64,000 bases of DNA from Sorghum bicolor (Eukaryota > Streptophyta > Magnoliopsida > Poales > Poaceae). How positions within the stretch are numbered: the stretch's first letter is position 1; every line of letters begins with the position of its first letter. The stretch lies in NCBI RefSeq assembly GCF_000003195.3, contig NC_012872.2, positions 51,627,695-51,691,694 of the forward strand, given 5' to 3'. The notes beneath the pieces were generated by a model. It saw only the letters and a program-made list of their open reading frames with translations, was not told the DNA's origin and did not search any database. Shown here in pieces: positions 37,652-47,659 of the stretch. Both the position numbers and the translations under genes were made by a program.

Positions 37652-38890
37652 ATGGCTGCTCCTCCCCCTCCTCCTCCTTCCTCCCCAACCTATTTTCATT
37701 TCTTCCCTCCCCTGTCCAGCTCCTCCTGGGCGCAGATCGCAGCTGCTCCCTCCACAGTCCGCCCGGATGCGCTGGCCCGCGCCGCTGGCCATGCAGCGTC
37801 CGCGTCCGCCGACCACGCCGCGACGCGCGCCAGGCCACCCGCGACGCCGCCCGCAGGCCAGGCCGCACACGCGCCCGCAGACCAGGCCGCGCCCGCGCCC
37901 GCCGGCCAGGCCGCGCACGTGCCCCTGCTCATGGCCGCGGGGACGCCCGCCGCGCCTGGCGCCGGCGCTGATGCCGGGAACGAGGAGGTTGCCCTGCCAA
38001 CCGCGCCCGCGCCAGGCGCTCGCCCGCCATGGGGTGCACCTGCCCGTCCGCAGGGGGCTGCTCCACCCAGCGCCGCCGCCGCCGCCTCCCTCCTCCTGGC
38101 CGCGGCTGCCGTTCTCCCTCCTCCTCCCTCGCTGCGCGCAGGCACGGCCCCCGGCGCAGTCAGTCCTGGCGCGAGCGCGGGCCCAGCGCGCCCTCCAGGC
38201 ATAGGTGCGGGTGCTCCAGCCCAGCGGCATCTCCGCCACGGCGCGAACGTCGCACCGCCCCCTGTGCCGCCTGATTCTCGACTACACGCAGCGGGCACGG
38301 GCGCGCCCCTACCTGGCGATGCTGCCTTCGCCCTCGCCACCGCCCTCATCGCCGCCCGGGCTGAGCGAGGGTTGGGGGGGCCGCCTGACGCGTGCCTGGG
38401 CACCGGCGTGCCCCTCCCTGGCGCGGCCTCCGCCCTCGCCGCCACCCACATCGCCGCCCGGGCTTCTCCTCTTGGCCCTCCTCCCTCCGAGCCGAGTGGG
38501 GGTTGGGGGGGCCGCGGTGGCCGCCATCGCCGCCAAAGTAGAAGCGGTGAGCTTCGCCAGCCGGAGGCCATGCTCGGAGGTGCTCCTCTGGTGTTTCCCT
38601 CCGCACCCCTGTGGCCTCCACCTCCCGGCACCTTGCATTCACCTCCCGGCACCTTGCGTGGGCCTGTCGGTTGGGACCCGGCGGCCTGGGCATCTTTCCA
38701 CACCCATGGCCGCGGGCCATGTGGCCTCTCCAGGCTCCCAGAGGTGCGCTTCTTCGCCCGGCGGCGGCCATGCTCGCTTGTGCCCCTCTGGGGTCTCTCT
38801 CCGCGTCTCCGGGGGCTCCACCTACCGGCGTCTCACTCGGGCCTGTCGGTTGGGACCCGACGGCCTTGGCCACCTCTTTCAGCGCCATGA
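37652..38890 (+). pseudogene. Gag-position ORF, Ala/Pro-rich, no Gag core seen
   Basis: An ATG-started frame of 412 codons occupies the Gag position but is low-complexity Ala/Pro/Arg. I see no capsid (UBN2-like) helices and no CX2CX4HX4C zinc knuckle. Two internal duplications are visible. The block around 38290-38370 is repeated at 38395-38470, and the stretch around 'gggcctgtcggttgggaccc' (38661) is repeated at 38840. Similar Gly-Trp-Asp-Pro segments normally lie just before the protease in Copia polyproteins. The protease lies in another frame, so at least one shift separates them. Confidence 0.6.
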
Positions 38891-41800
38891 CTCCGACACC
38901 TCTTGTCGGGCCACACTGGGTCGCCGACTCGGGAGCCACTTACCACACCACTCCCGACCCGGGTATCCTCTCCTCCGTTCAACCGCCTTCTTCCTCTCAT
39001 CCTTCGTCCATCATGGTCGCCAATGGCTCGTGTCTTCCTGTCACATCTGTGGGTACTGCTGGTGCTCATGGCTCCTTTCGCCTTCCTGACGTCCTTGTTG
39101 CCCCTTCTATGGTTCACAACCTTCTTTCTATTCGTCGGTTTACAGCTGACAATTCTTGTTCTGTTGAGTTTGACTCTTCTGGTCTTACTGTGAGGGATTT
39201 GGCTTCCCGGCGGCCTCTTCTTCGTTGCGACAGCACGGGCCCCCTTTACACCCTTCAGTTTCCGCCCTCTGCGTCCTCTTCCTCGCCTCCTGTTTTGTCA
39301 GCTGCCTTTGCCACCACACCTTCCTCCACTACTTGGCATTGTCGTCTCGGCCATCCTGGTCGTGATGCTTTGACGCAGCTGAGTCGTAGTTCCGACATTC
39401 GGTGCCCTCGGGCTCACGATGAGCACCTGTGTCATGCGTGCCAACTGGACCGTCATGTTCGTCTTCCCTTTTATTCTTCTTCCCGTACCACTCGTGTGTT
39501 TGATCTGATTCACTGCGACCTTTGGACCTCTCCTGTCCTCAGTATTTCTGGCTACAAATACTATCTTGTGGTGGTCGATGATTTCTCTCACTATTCGTGG
39601 ACTTTTCCCTTACGTGTGAAGTCTGAGGCTTTCCCCACCCTTCTGCACTTCTTCGCCTGGGTGTCTACTTAGTTCGGTCTTACCATCAAGGCTGTTCAGT
39701 GTGACAATGGTCGGGAGTTCGATAACTCCACCTCTCGTACCTTCTTTCTCTCTCACGGTGTCCAGTTGCGCATGTCTTGTCCGTATACCTCCTCTCAAAA
39801 CGGCAAGGCTGAGCGCATGATTCGCACCACCAACGACACCGTGCGCACCCTTCTGCTTCCTGCTCGCTTCTGGGCTGAGAGCTTGCACACCTCCACTTAC
39901 CTCCTTAACCGCCTTCCTTCCGCTGCCTGCCCAGCTCCTACGCCACACCACGCTCTCTTCGGTACCCCTCCTCGCTACGATCACCTTCGTGTCTTTGGGT
40001 GTGCGTGTTACCCGAACACCACTGCTACCGCTCCTCACAAGCTGGCTCCCCGTTCGACTCTCTGTGTCTTTCTTGGGTACTCCTCGGATCACAAGGGGTA
40101 CCGATGCTACGATCTTACCTCTCGTCGAGTCCTCATCTCTCGTCATGTGGTGTTCGATGAGTCTGTCTTTCCCTTCTCCACCACCACCACCGCCTCTGCT
40201 TCCACCTCAGAGCTTGACCTCTTCTTTGTGTTTCCCACTGACCCGGTGGTTGAGCCACCTTTGCCGGTGTTTCCTGCAGGTACTGCTCCGCCGCCGGTCG
40301 CCTGTGACACCCCGGGGCCGGTACCCTGCCCGGGCCTCGAGGGGCCACCTTCCGGACCGGTCCCTGCGCACGACACGGGTCCAACTCTGGCCCCACCGGC
40401 ACGCTTCGCCCAGCCGGTGCACGTCTACCAGCGACGTGCCCGACTGGCACCGCTGCCTCCGCCGGCACCGGTGGCCCCCTCTTCGCCGGGTCACCTACAC
40501 CACCGGCGGCGTCTTCCCCGCCAGCGACACCGACACCGCCTCCACGGCCCCCAGCTGCCCGTGTCGTGACGCCGGTGTACCACCCACCGCTTCTTCACCG
40601 ACACCCGCGTCATGTTCACCCTATGGTGACGCGACACGCGGCTGGTACACTGCAGCCCCGGGCTCTTGCGGTGATGCCCGGGGACTCGCAGGTCTCCCCG
40701 GTACCCTCTTCCGTCCGTGAGGCCTTGCTGGACCCTCACTGGCGCCGCGCGATGGAAGAGGAGTACGCGGCGCTCCTCGCCAACCAGACATGGGATCTGG
40801 TGCCACGACCGCCGGGCTCCAACATCGTCACCGGCAAGTGGATCTGGACTCACAAGCGCCGGGCTGACGGTACTCTCGAGCGGTACAAGGCTCGCTGGGT
40901 TCTCCGGGGCTTCACTCAGCGCCCCGGTGTCGACTACGACGAGACTTTCAGCCCCGTGGTCAAGCCAGCTACCGTCCGCACGGTCCTCTTGCTGGCCCTC
41001 ACTCGCGACTGGCCCGTGCATCAGCTGGATGTCAAGAATGCCTTTCTGCATGGCGTTCTTACTGAGCCAGTCTACTGCAGTCAGCCGGTGGGGTTTGTTG
41101 ACTCTTCTCGTCCCGACATGGTGTGTCGGCTCAACAAGTCTCTCTACGGCCTCAAGCAGGCACCACGGGCGTGGAACCATCGGTTTGCCGCTTTTCTACT
41201 GACAGTGGGGTTTGTGGAGGCCAAGTCAGACACTTCTTTGTTCATCTACCACCATGGCGCTGAGATTGCATACCTGCTGCCTCTATGTTGATGACATTGT
41301 CCTCACAGCCTCCAGTGAGTCCCTCCTTCGACGGATCATAGCATCACTTCAGCAGCAGTTTGCTATGAAGGATCTGGGTCGGCTCCACCACTTCCTCGGG
41401 GTCACTGTTGAGCCTCATCCTGCCGGATTACTCCTTCACCAGCGGCAGTACACTCTTGATATCCTGGAGCGCGCTGGGATGACTGACTGCAAGCCCTGCT
41501 CCACTCCGGTTGACACACAGGGCAAGCTATCAGAGGCTGAGGGTACCCCAGTGACAGATCCCACTGCATATCGGAGTCTTGCCGGTGCACTTCAGTACCT
41601 CACCTTCACCCGGCCGGACATCACATATGCAGTTCAGCAGATCTGTCTCCATATGCATGATCCTCGGGAGCCACACCTCACCGCTCTCAAGCGGATCCTT
41701 CGCTACCTCCGCGGCTCCGTCGACTTCGGTCTCCTCCTTCACCGACAGTCGTCCTCTACCGAGCTCGTCGTCTACACTGACGCCGACTGGGCCGGGTGTC

Positions 41801-42231
41801 CAGACACTCGTCGCTCCACCTCCGGCTACGCCGTCTTCCTAGGCGGCAACCTGGTGTCCTGGTCGTCCAAGCGCCAGCCGGTCGTCTCTCGCTCCAGTGC
41901 CGAGGCGGAGTACCGCGCTGTTGCCAACAGCGTGGCCGAGGCTTCCTGGCTCCGGTAGCTCCTCGCTGAGCTCCACAGCCCTCTCTCCCGGAGCACGCTC
42001 GTCTACTACGACAACGTCAGTGCGGTGTACCTCTCCACCAACCCGGTACAGCACCAGAGGACCAAGCATGTGGAGATTGATCTACACTTCGTCCGTGATC
42101 GGGTCGCCATCGGCGATGTTCGGGTCCTCCACGTCCCGACCACCTCCCAGTTCGCCGACATCTTCACCAAGGGTCTCCCGTCTTCGACCTTCACCGAGTT
42201 CCGCTCCAGCCTCAACATCACTAGTGGCTAG
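38890..42231 (+). pseudogene. Copia pol: protease, integrase, RT, RNase H (broken)
   Basis: The protease active site is WVADSGATYH (DSG at 38925). The GAG-pre-integrase block WHCRLGHPG...CHACQLDRH follows. The integrase D,D,E residues sit in HCDLW (39514 region), QCDNGREF (39703) and NGKAERMIRT (39811). Reverse transcriptase follows (WKW-type GKWIWTHKRR, LDVKNAFLHG, YVDD at 41284), then RNase H (TDADWAG, SSAEAEYRA, KHVEIDLHF). Four lesions are seen. They are TAG at 39670 in the integrase, a frameshift near 40500 before the RT, a frameshift near 41270 just before YVDD, and TAG at 41956 in RNase H. The tail ends at 42231. The copy cannot make its own Pol. Confidence 0.9.
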
Positions 42232-42320
42232 TTGCGTCTGTGGGGGGGCTCATGTGTTGTACTTCTTTTCGTGTCTAGTCTGCAAACTCCGCTGCGCCGG
42301 TAGTTCAGACTGCGGGGGGG

Positions 42321-42434
42321 TGTTAGAGTATGAGTGATTCAGGCCCATGTGGCTTGGCCCATGAGGCCCATGTATGCAACAATATGGCCACCCTGGTTAG
42401 GGATGGCCAGGAATGGAAAATCAGTTGTCCAACA
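42321..42434 (+). repeat. Right LTR of the Copia element (114 bp)
   Basis: Starts directly after the G-rich polypurine tract and ends CCAACA before the ACTAC duplication. It has one base fewer than the left LTR. Confidence 0.95.
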
Positions 42435-42439
42435 ACTAC

Positions 42440-43741
42440 TCAAATTGCACACCACACAACATGGGTTTCAGATACATAGTAAGTTATATTTTGTCCTAGT
42501 TCTGTCTTCTGAAGTTAGTATTTGTACTTTGAGCTAGTCTGGATCTCTGACTCTGCTCAGTTTCGGTCTTTCCTCTGTTTATTTGCCCCCTCCCCTCTTC
42601 TATTTTCTTATCTGCCTGTTGGGTAGTACTACGGTGCATCAGCATCATGTGGTCTGCAGACTGCAAGGGCCTATCTCATCTAGAGATACAACTTCCTTCA
42701 ACAGGATCAGGTATGGGGACTAGAGAGCAGAAAGCCGAGTCCCGCATGCAATGACAGGAGAGCAGAAAGATCTGGACCAGTAGGAGTCAGAGATTTTTGC
42801 AATCCCACAAAACTCTTGAAGAAAATAAGCCTACAAGATTCAGAACTATTCATAACTAACATGAATCAATGGAAAATTAAGCATACGAAGAGAACATTAA
42901 GAAGTAAACTGGTAAAATCGTGAGAAAGAAGCCAAAAATGAACTTCATACTTACCTGAGATGGTCAAAGCTTTGCATATAAACAAACTTAATTATCTGTG
43001 ATGTTATAAAGAGACAATGAACCACAAATACTATAATATGGTTGATAAGCATAACTGAACGAAAACCAATAAATCTATAGCAAAACAAAAATATTACAAT
43101 GGCAATCATCAAAAGCATGCTCAATTAGGCCCAGCTGACTGGAAAGGCATGCTAGAATGGAATGTGCTATTTTCACAGTCCACGTGATAAGAGAGTAAAA
43201 AACAATAATAATTCACCAAATATTGGAAATGCTGCATAAAAATGATCCATATGAGATATAAACCTTCAGCAGAGCAGAGCATTTTGTAGTAGAAAATTTT
43301 TAAAAAAGCATGGTTCGATTGTACTGAATTGGCCTAATACCCATGTGATGGCATTTTATAGGGATATTTGTTCACAGGAGAAAACACATCACCATTAAGT
43401 GACATAGTACAACAACTTAGTATTATCACAAATATATATAATGGGAAAAGTTATACATGTAAATGTCCAGAACACACCATCCTTCTTCATGGCATTGATG
43501 AGCACCATCGACAAGAAGGAATTATTGTAGTAGAAACAGAGCATGACACTGCAGGTACAGAAACCATGTCAAATTGTATATATATAAAAAGAAATCAGAA
43601 CAGACATGCAGTGGTAACCTGGCGCTGCTCTCCTTGAGCTGATTATTGGTATACGGAGTTTATGAAATGGAAACATCCTGTGTAGTTTATTTCATATCCA
43701 AATGAGTGATGCAATAAATCGTAAGAAACATGAAATAAACA
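42440..43741. other. AT-rich DNA, possibly intronic
   Basis: No recognisable coding frame. A good minus-strand donor (CAG|GTAAGT) is present near 42955, and another CAG|GTTACC near 43620. They could belong to spliced minus-strand transcripts from the 47.6-kb gene, but I cannot build a model. Confidence 0.3.
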
Positions 43742-43746
43742 TGAGT

Positions 43747-44136
43747 TGTCATGTGCGGTCGCACATATGTCAGGCGCAGGCGCGCCCGCGACATATGCCG
43801 CGCGGCTGAGCGTGCTGGGCGCGCAGAGCCAGGGCCCGAAGGGGCAACTTCTAGTGGCTAGAATCAAGGAATAGATTAGCAGGCTGTTTTGGCAATTCCT
43901 AGAATTAAGGAGTTTTGGCAATTCCTAGAATTAAGGAGAGTTTCCTTAGATTGGTTGGGCCATTGGCCATATATACATGTAATCAGTAGAGAATGAAGCA
44001 AGCAAGAAATTATCCTATTCCTCATCTCTTCTGTTCTGCTAAGCCTGCGGCAGGGGGGCATAACCCCGCCGGAGAAGACGGCCGACGGCTACGCGTAGCC
44101 GCGGTCCGGCGAGCCAAGGGTTCGGCGCCCTTGACA
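43747..44136 (+). repeat. Left LTR of the Gypsy element (390 bp)
   Basis: Ends TGTCA and TGACA. It contains a 26-bp tandem duplication around 'ggcaattcctagaattaagg' (about 43887-43938). It is followed after three bases by TGGTATCACGG, a tRNA-iMet-type primer-binding site. Confidence 0.9.
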
Positions 44137-44267
44137 ACCTGGTATCACGGTCACGTCGATCCTCGCCTTGTCGCTCCGCTCAATCCTCCACAGCAGCCGC
44201 CCACCACACTAGCCCACCACCCTCGCCCCATTCTGCCACCAGCTCTACCGCGCTGACGCCAGCCGAG

Positions 44268-45727
44268 ATGACTACCATGAAGGCGGACATGGCCGCCCTG
44301 AAGGAAAAGTCAGCCTCCTCGTCGGACAGCGGCGGCCGCTTGGAGGGTACGCGCGATCTTGATCGCCCCCCAAGTTCCAGAAATTGGACTTTCCCCGCTA
44401 CGACGGCAAGTCTGATCCGATGGCCTTCCTCAACAAGTGCGACTCGTACTTCCGTACTTCCGTCAACAGTGCACCATGGCCGAGGAGCGGGTGTGGATGG
44501 CCTCTTACCATCTGGAGGACGTCGCGCAGCTCTGGTACGTCCAACTCTAGGAGGACGAGGGCACACCGACATGGGGGCACTTCAAGGACCTCCTCAACCT
44601 GCGATTTGGCCCTCCACTCCGATCGGCTCCCCTGTTCGAGTTGGCGGAGTGCCGGAGGACCGGCACCGTGGAGGAATACTCCAATCGGTTCCAAGCCCTC
44701 CTGCCACGTGCGGGTCGCCTGGACGAAGCACAGCGGGTCCAACTCTTCACCGGCGGTCTCCTACCGCCCCTCACCCACGACGTCCGCATCCACAACCCGA
44801 CGTCGCTAGCGGCCGCCATGAGTCTCGCGCGGCAGGTGGAATTGATGGAGGCTAATCGGCTGGCAACACCTCCTCCCAGGGCGCCCGCGCGGGGTCTCCT
44901 TCCAGCGCCCGCCCCCGGGCCGCTCTGCCACCACCCCAGCAGCCATTGGCGCTGACTGCACCCTCGACGACCGCCCAGCCGGCCCGTGGCGACGGCAATC
45001 ATCGCCGCCTCACTCCAGAGGAGATGGGCGGAACGGCGCCGTCTCGGCCTCTGTTTTAATTGTAACGAGAAATATTCTCGTGGCCACAATCGCTTTTGCA
45101 GGCGCATCTTCTTCCTGGACGGCGTCGAGATTGACGACGCCGCGGACGACGCAGGGGCTGCCGAGCCCGACGCCGAGGCGCCTGCTTCTCCCTGCAGGCC
45201 GTGGCTGGTGTTCCCGTGGCGGGCACCATGCAGCTCCGCGTGGCCCTCGGCGCCGCAGCCTTCGGCGCCCTCCTCGACTCCGGCAGCACGCACAACTTCA
45301 TATCGGAGGAGGTGGCGCGGCGCTCGGGTCTTCCTCTTCGCTAACGCCCACGCCTCACCGCCTTGGTCGCGAACGACGAGCGCGCCACCTGTGAGGGCAT
45401 CATCCACGACGCGCCCTTGCTCATCGATGGCGAGGCGTTCCCAGCCGACCTCTTCGTCATGCCCCTGGCCGGGTACGACGTCGTCCTCGGCACCCGGTGG
45501 CTCGGCGCGTTGGGACCCATCGTTTGGGACCTGGAAAGCCGGCGCATGTCCTTCCAGCGACACGGACGCCCAATCTCCTGGACTGGCGTGGCCTGCCCGT
45601 CCGTTCCAGTGTTGTGCGCGACTTCGGAGGCCGGACCCCTGCTGGTCGCGCTGCTGCATGTGTTCGGGGGGCTCTTCGCGGACCCCGTTGGTCTGCCCCC
45701 CAAGCGCTCCGACCCTACCAACTTCTA
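44268..45727 (+). pseudogene. Gypsy gag-protease fragment, frameshifted
   Basis: The reading frame opens at ATG 44268 and is broken by several shifts and stops. Recognisable parts in order are FPRYDGKSDPMAFLNKCDSYF, then the Gag core (WGHFKDLLNLRFGP, ELAECRRTGTVEEYSNRFQ). Next come a zinc-knuckle-like LCFNCNEKYSRGHN and a retropepsin site LLDSGSTHNFIS. The protease tail continues (DVVLGTRWLGALGPIVWD), then GGLFADPVGLPPKRS, the linker that normally leads into RT. A stop after LPLR (about 45343) splits the protease. Translation then stops at the deletion joint. Confidence 0.85.
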
Positions 45728-46015
45728 GTGGCTAGAATCAAGGAATAGATTAGCAGGCTGTTTTGGCAATTCCTAGAATTAAGGAGTTTTGGCAATTCCT
45801 AGAATTAAGGAGAGTTTCCTTATATTGGTTGGGCCATTGGCCATATATACATGTAATCAGTAGAGAATGAAGCAAGCAAGAAATTATCCTATTCCTACTC
45901 TCTTCTGTTTTGCTAAGCCTGCGGCAGGGGGGCATAACCCCGCCGGAGAAGACGGCCGACGGCTACGAACTGCGTAGCCGCGGTCCGGCGAGCCAAGGGT
46001 TCGGCGCCCTTGACA
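45719..46015 (+). repeat. Right LTR of the Gypsy element, 5'-truncated (297 bp)
   Basis: Matches 43845-44136 of the left LTR with a few substitutions and a short insertion (an extra 'aactg' near 45968). The first 98 bp are absent. The joint shares at most a base or two with the protease region. Confidence 0.9.
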
Positions 46016-46020
46016 TGAGT

Positions 46021-47035
46021 ATTCAAATATTGTCATTTGGACTAGCAGAATCAGGTATATACATCACATAGAAAGAATGGTGTGACATCAATGATTGTAT
46101 TACTATATCTTTTCTTTAGAGCAGACAACAATGACCACATATACTGCCTGTTTTTACTATGAAAAGCAAATGCTTCACACATGATCATCTACTTGAACAT
46201 TCATAGACCCATTTCCTTACATTTTCTATTGGTGATCTAGAAAGAAAAAATCTCAAATTTCATCAATAGATCATCTATAAGTCTTCCAAATCGATACCAC
46301 CGCTGCAGCTGATTACAGGAAGGCTCGTCAGCCATTGGTGCCGGATCCCACTGGGACTGGGGGAGATGACTGTTACACGACTGCATGGCTTTGTCGTTTC
46401 CCTCCTGCTCTCCGTCTCTTCCCTGATTTTCCTTGATTTGGCTGCACATTGGGGGTGCCTATGAAACCAGGACTGCCTCATCACCAGAGCAACACCTTAA
46501 AAGCAATACCTGCAAACTATAAAGATATCTCCACAAGAATATGCAGCAATTGTTTTTTGACAAAATAGCTGTAGTATGCTGTAGAAAATGAAAAGCCAAT
46601 ATACAGATAGATTGAATGCGGAATAAAATCTTAAAGTCAATGTTTTGATGACTACATATTTCATACTTAAAAAGCTAAAAACAAATCGAATTGCATATTA
46701 GTCTTAGAATTAATGTTTTCGCAATTGTAGTATCGTTTACTATAAAACTGAATTTGGTGAAAATTAAATTGCAGATTAATGACACCAATAGAAATGTAAA
46801 GTATTGGAATTGAACCATATAAAAAGTTATCAATAAGATAAAAAACAAGGATACTTATGAAATTCCATGAGAAAACTATTTTTTTTAAAAAAAAAGAATT
46901 ATTTTATCATTCTAAAGATATAAAACTAATTGCAATAAGAAGATAACATGTCCTAAAGTTGCTACTTATAATATAACAAAATCTAAATAAGATGAATTGG
47001 CATTAAAAGAGTTATTACTCATGACATATCAAAAC
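46021..47035. other. Possible spliced 3' region of the downstream minus-strand gene
   Basis: On the minus strand a TTTGCAG acceptor at 46510-46516 opens a short exon-like stretch, and a donor-like TTAG|GTTTTG directly follows the 47036 stop. A spliced 3' untranslated region is possible. Otherwise AT-rich, with nothing recognised. Confidence 0.3.
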
Positions 47036-47659
47036 CTAATAAGATAGATTGGCATTGGAACGCATAAGATAGATGGGTTTTGGAAGACAACTCGGATGAG
47101 GCGCTGTTAGAAAAGCCGGACCAGCATAGAGCGAGTCCTCGGGCTCCGATTCAGAGCCCGAATCCTCTGACAAGAACTCATACCTTGGCTTCTTGAAGGA
47201 GTTGTCAGCCGACGACACTCCACAGTCGACTCCAATGCGCTTGACAGGGAGATTGGTCGTGGATGATCCAATGGCAAGATTGGCCGTGGGCGCTGGTACA
47301 GTAGCCGATACTGTACTGGCAGTAGCCAGTAGCTTATCTCTAACCCAATTCTCACTGAGAGATGCACGTCCCGGAATCTTGCCTGTTGTTTTGATCTTGG
47401 TGGGCAGTGCGGCGAGCGCTGATTTGTCTCTGATCCAACTTCCGCTGGCGGATGCGCGGCCTGGCACGGAGGGAAAAGCAGCGGTGCTCACCAGTCGGCG
47501 AGTCGCCGGTGGGGTTGGCAACAAACCCGGCGAGGTGGAGCTCAGCAGCGAAGCAGGGGTACGGAAGGGTCGGCTGCAAGCGGCTGGTGGTGATGGTGTT
47601 GGAACCAAACCCTGCGAGATAGGATTCAGCGGCGGCGGAGCAATCGCGGATTCGGCCAT
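47036..47659 (-). CDS. Pro/Ser-rich protein with EDC1/PNRC-like C-terminal motif
   Basis: A 207-aa intronless frame starts at an ATG in CACATGGCC context. Residues 1-60 are Pro/Ser/Ala-rich. Two related segments, SGSWIRDKSAL (73-83) and SENWVRDKLLA (102-112), each preceded by PGRAS, form an internal repeat. An acidic stretch (165-175) is followed by YAGPAFLTAPHPSCLPKPIY (178-197). The arrangement YAG.xF...P.PS.LPKP is the short linear motif of the EDC1/PNRC group, which docks on the decapping activator DCP1. If real, the protein would stimulate mRNA decapping. I infer this from the motif only; the rest is unlike anything I recognise. The gene is divergent from the carrier gene. Confidence 0.55.
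   Translation of the reverse strand: MAESAIAPPPLNPISQGLVPTPSPPAACSRPFRTPASLLSSTSPGLLPTPPATRRLVSTAAFPSVPGRASASGSWIRDKSALAALPTKIKTTGKIPGRASLSENWVRDKLLATASTVSATVPAPTANLAIGSSTTNLPVKRIGVDCGVSSADNSFKKPRYEFLSEDSGSESEPEDSLYAGPAFLTAPHPSCLPKPIYLMRSNANLSY

Larger units (their letters stand above)
37458..42434 (+). mobile_element. Ty1/Copia retrotransposon with very short LTRs
   Basis: The element is 4977 bp, flanked by the perfect 5-bp duplication ACTAC (37453-37457 and 42435-42439). The LTRs are 115 and 114 bp, start TGTTAGAG, end CCAACA, and differ by a single indel. The primer-binding site TGGTATCC at 37573 fits initiator methionine tRNA. A G-rich polypurine tract (42313-42320) abuts the right LTR. 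The internal order protease, integrase, reverse transcriptase, RNase H is Copia order. The single LTR difference implies a young insertion, yet the pol region is broken in four places and no standard Gag is visible. The copy therefore probably moved with proteins supplied by relatives (inference). Confidence 0.95.
43747..46015 (+). mobile_element. Ty3/Gypsy retrotransposon, internal deletion derivative
   Basis: It is flanked by the perfect 5-bp duplication TGAGT (43742-43746 and 46016-46020). The left LTR is complete at 390 bp (TGTCA...TGACA). The right LTR lacks its first 98 bp. The internal part ends just after the protease, with the RT entry motif LPPKRS cut short, then passes directly into the truncated right LTR at 45719. 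One deletion therefore removed RT, RNase H, integrase, the polypurine tract and the start of the 3' LTR. Intact outer ends and matching duplications show that the deletion came after insertion, or that the deleted form itself was inserted. Confidence 0.9.

Noticed and set aside
37696..38703. A 335-codon minus-strand Ala/Gly/Arg-rich frame
   Set aside because: Shadow of a GC-rich region in the Copia element, with no independent motif.
44547..45659. A 370-codon minus-strand frame across the Gypsy gag-protease
   Set aside because: The plus strand carries recognisable Gag and protease motifs. The antisense frame is compositional.
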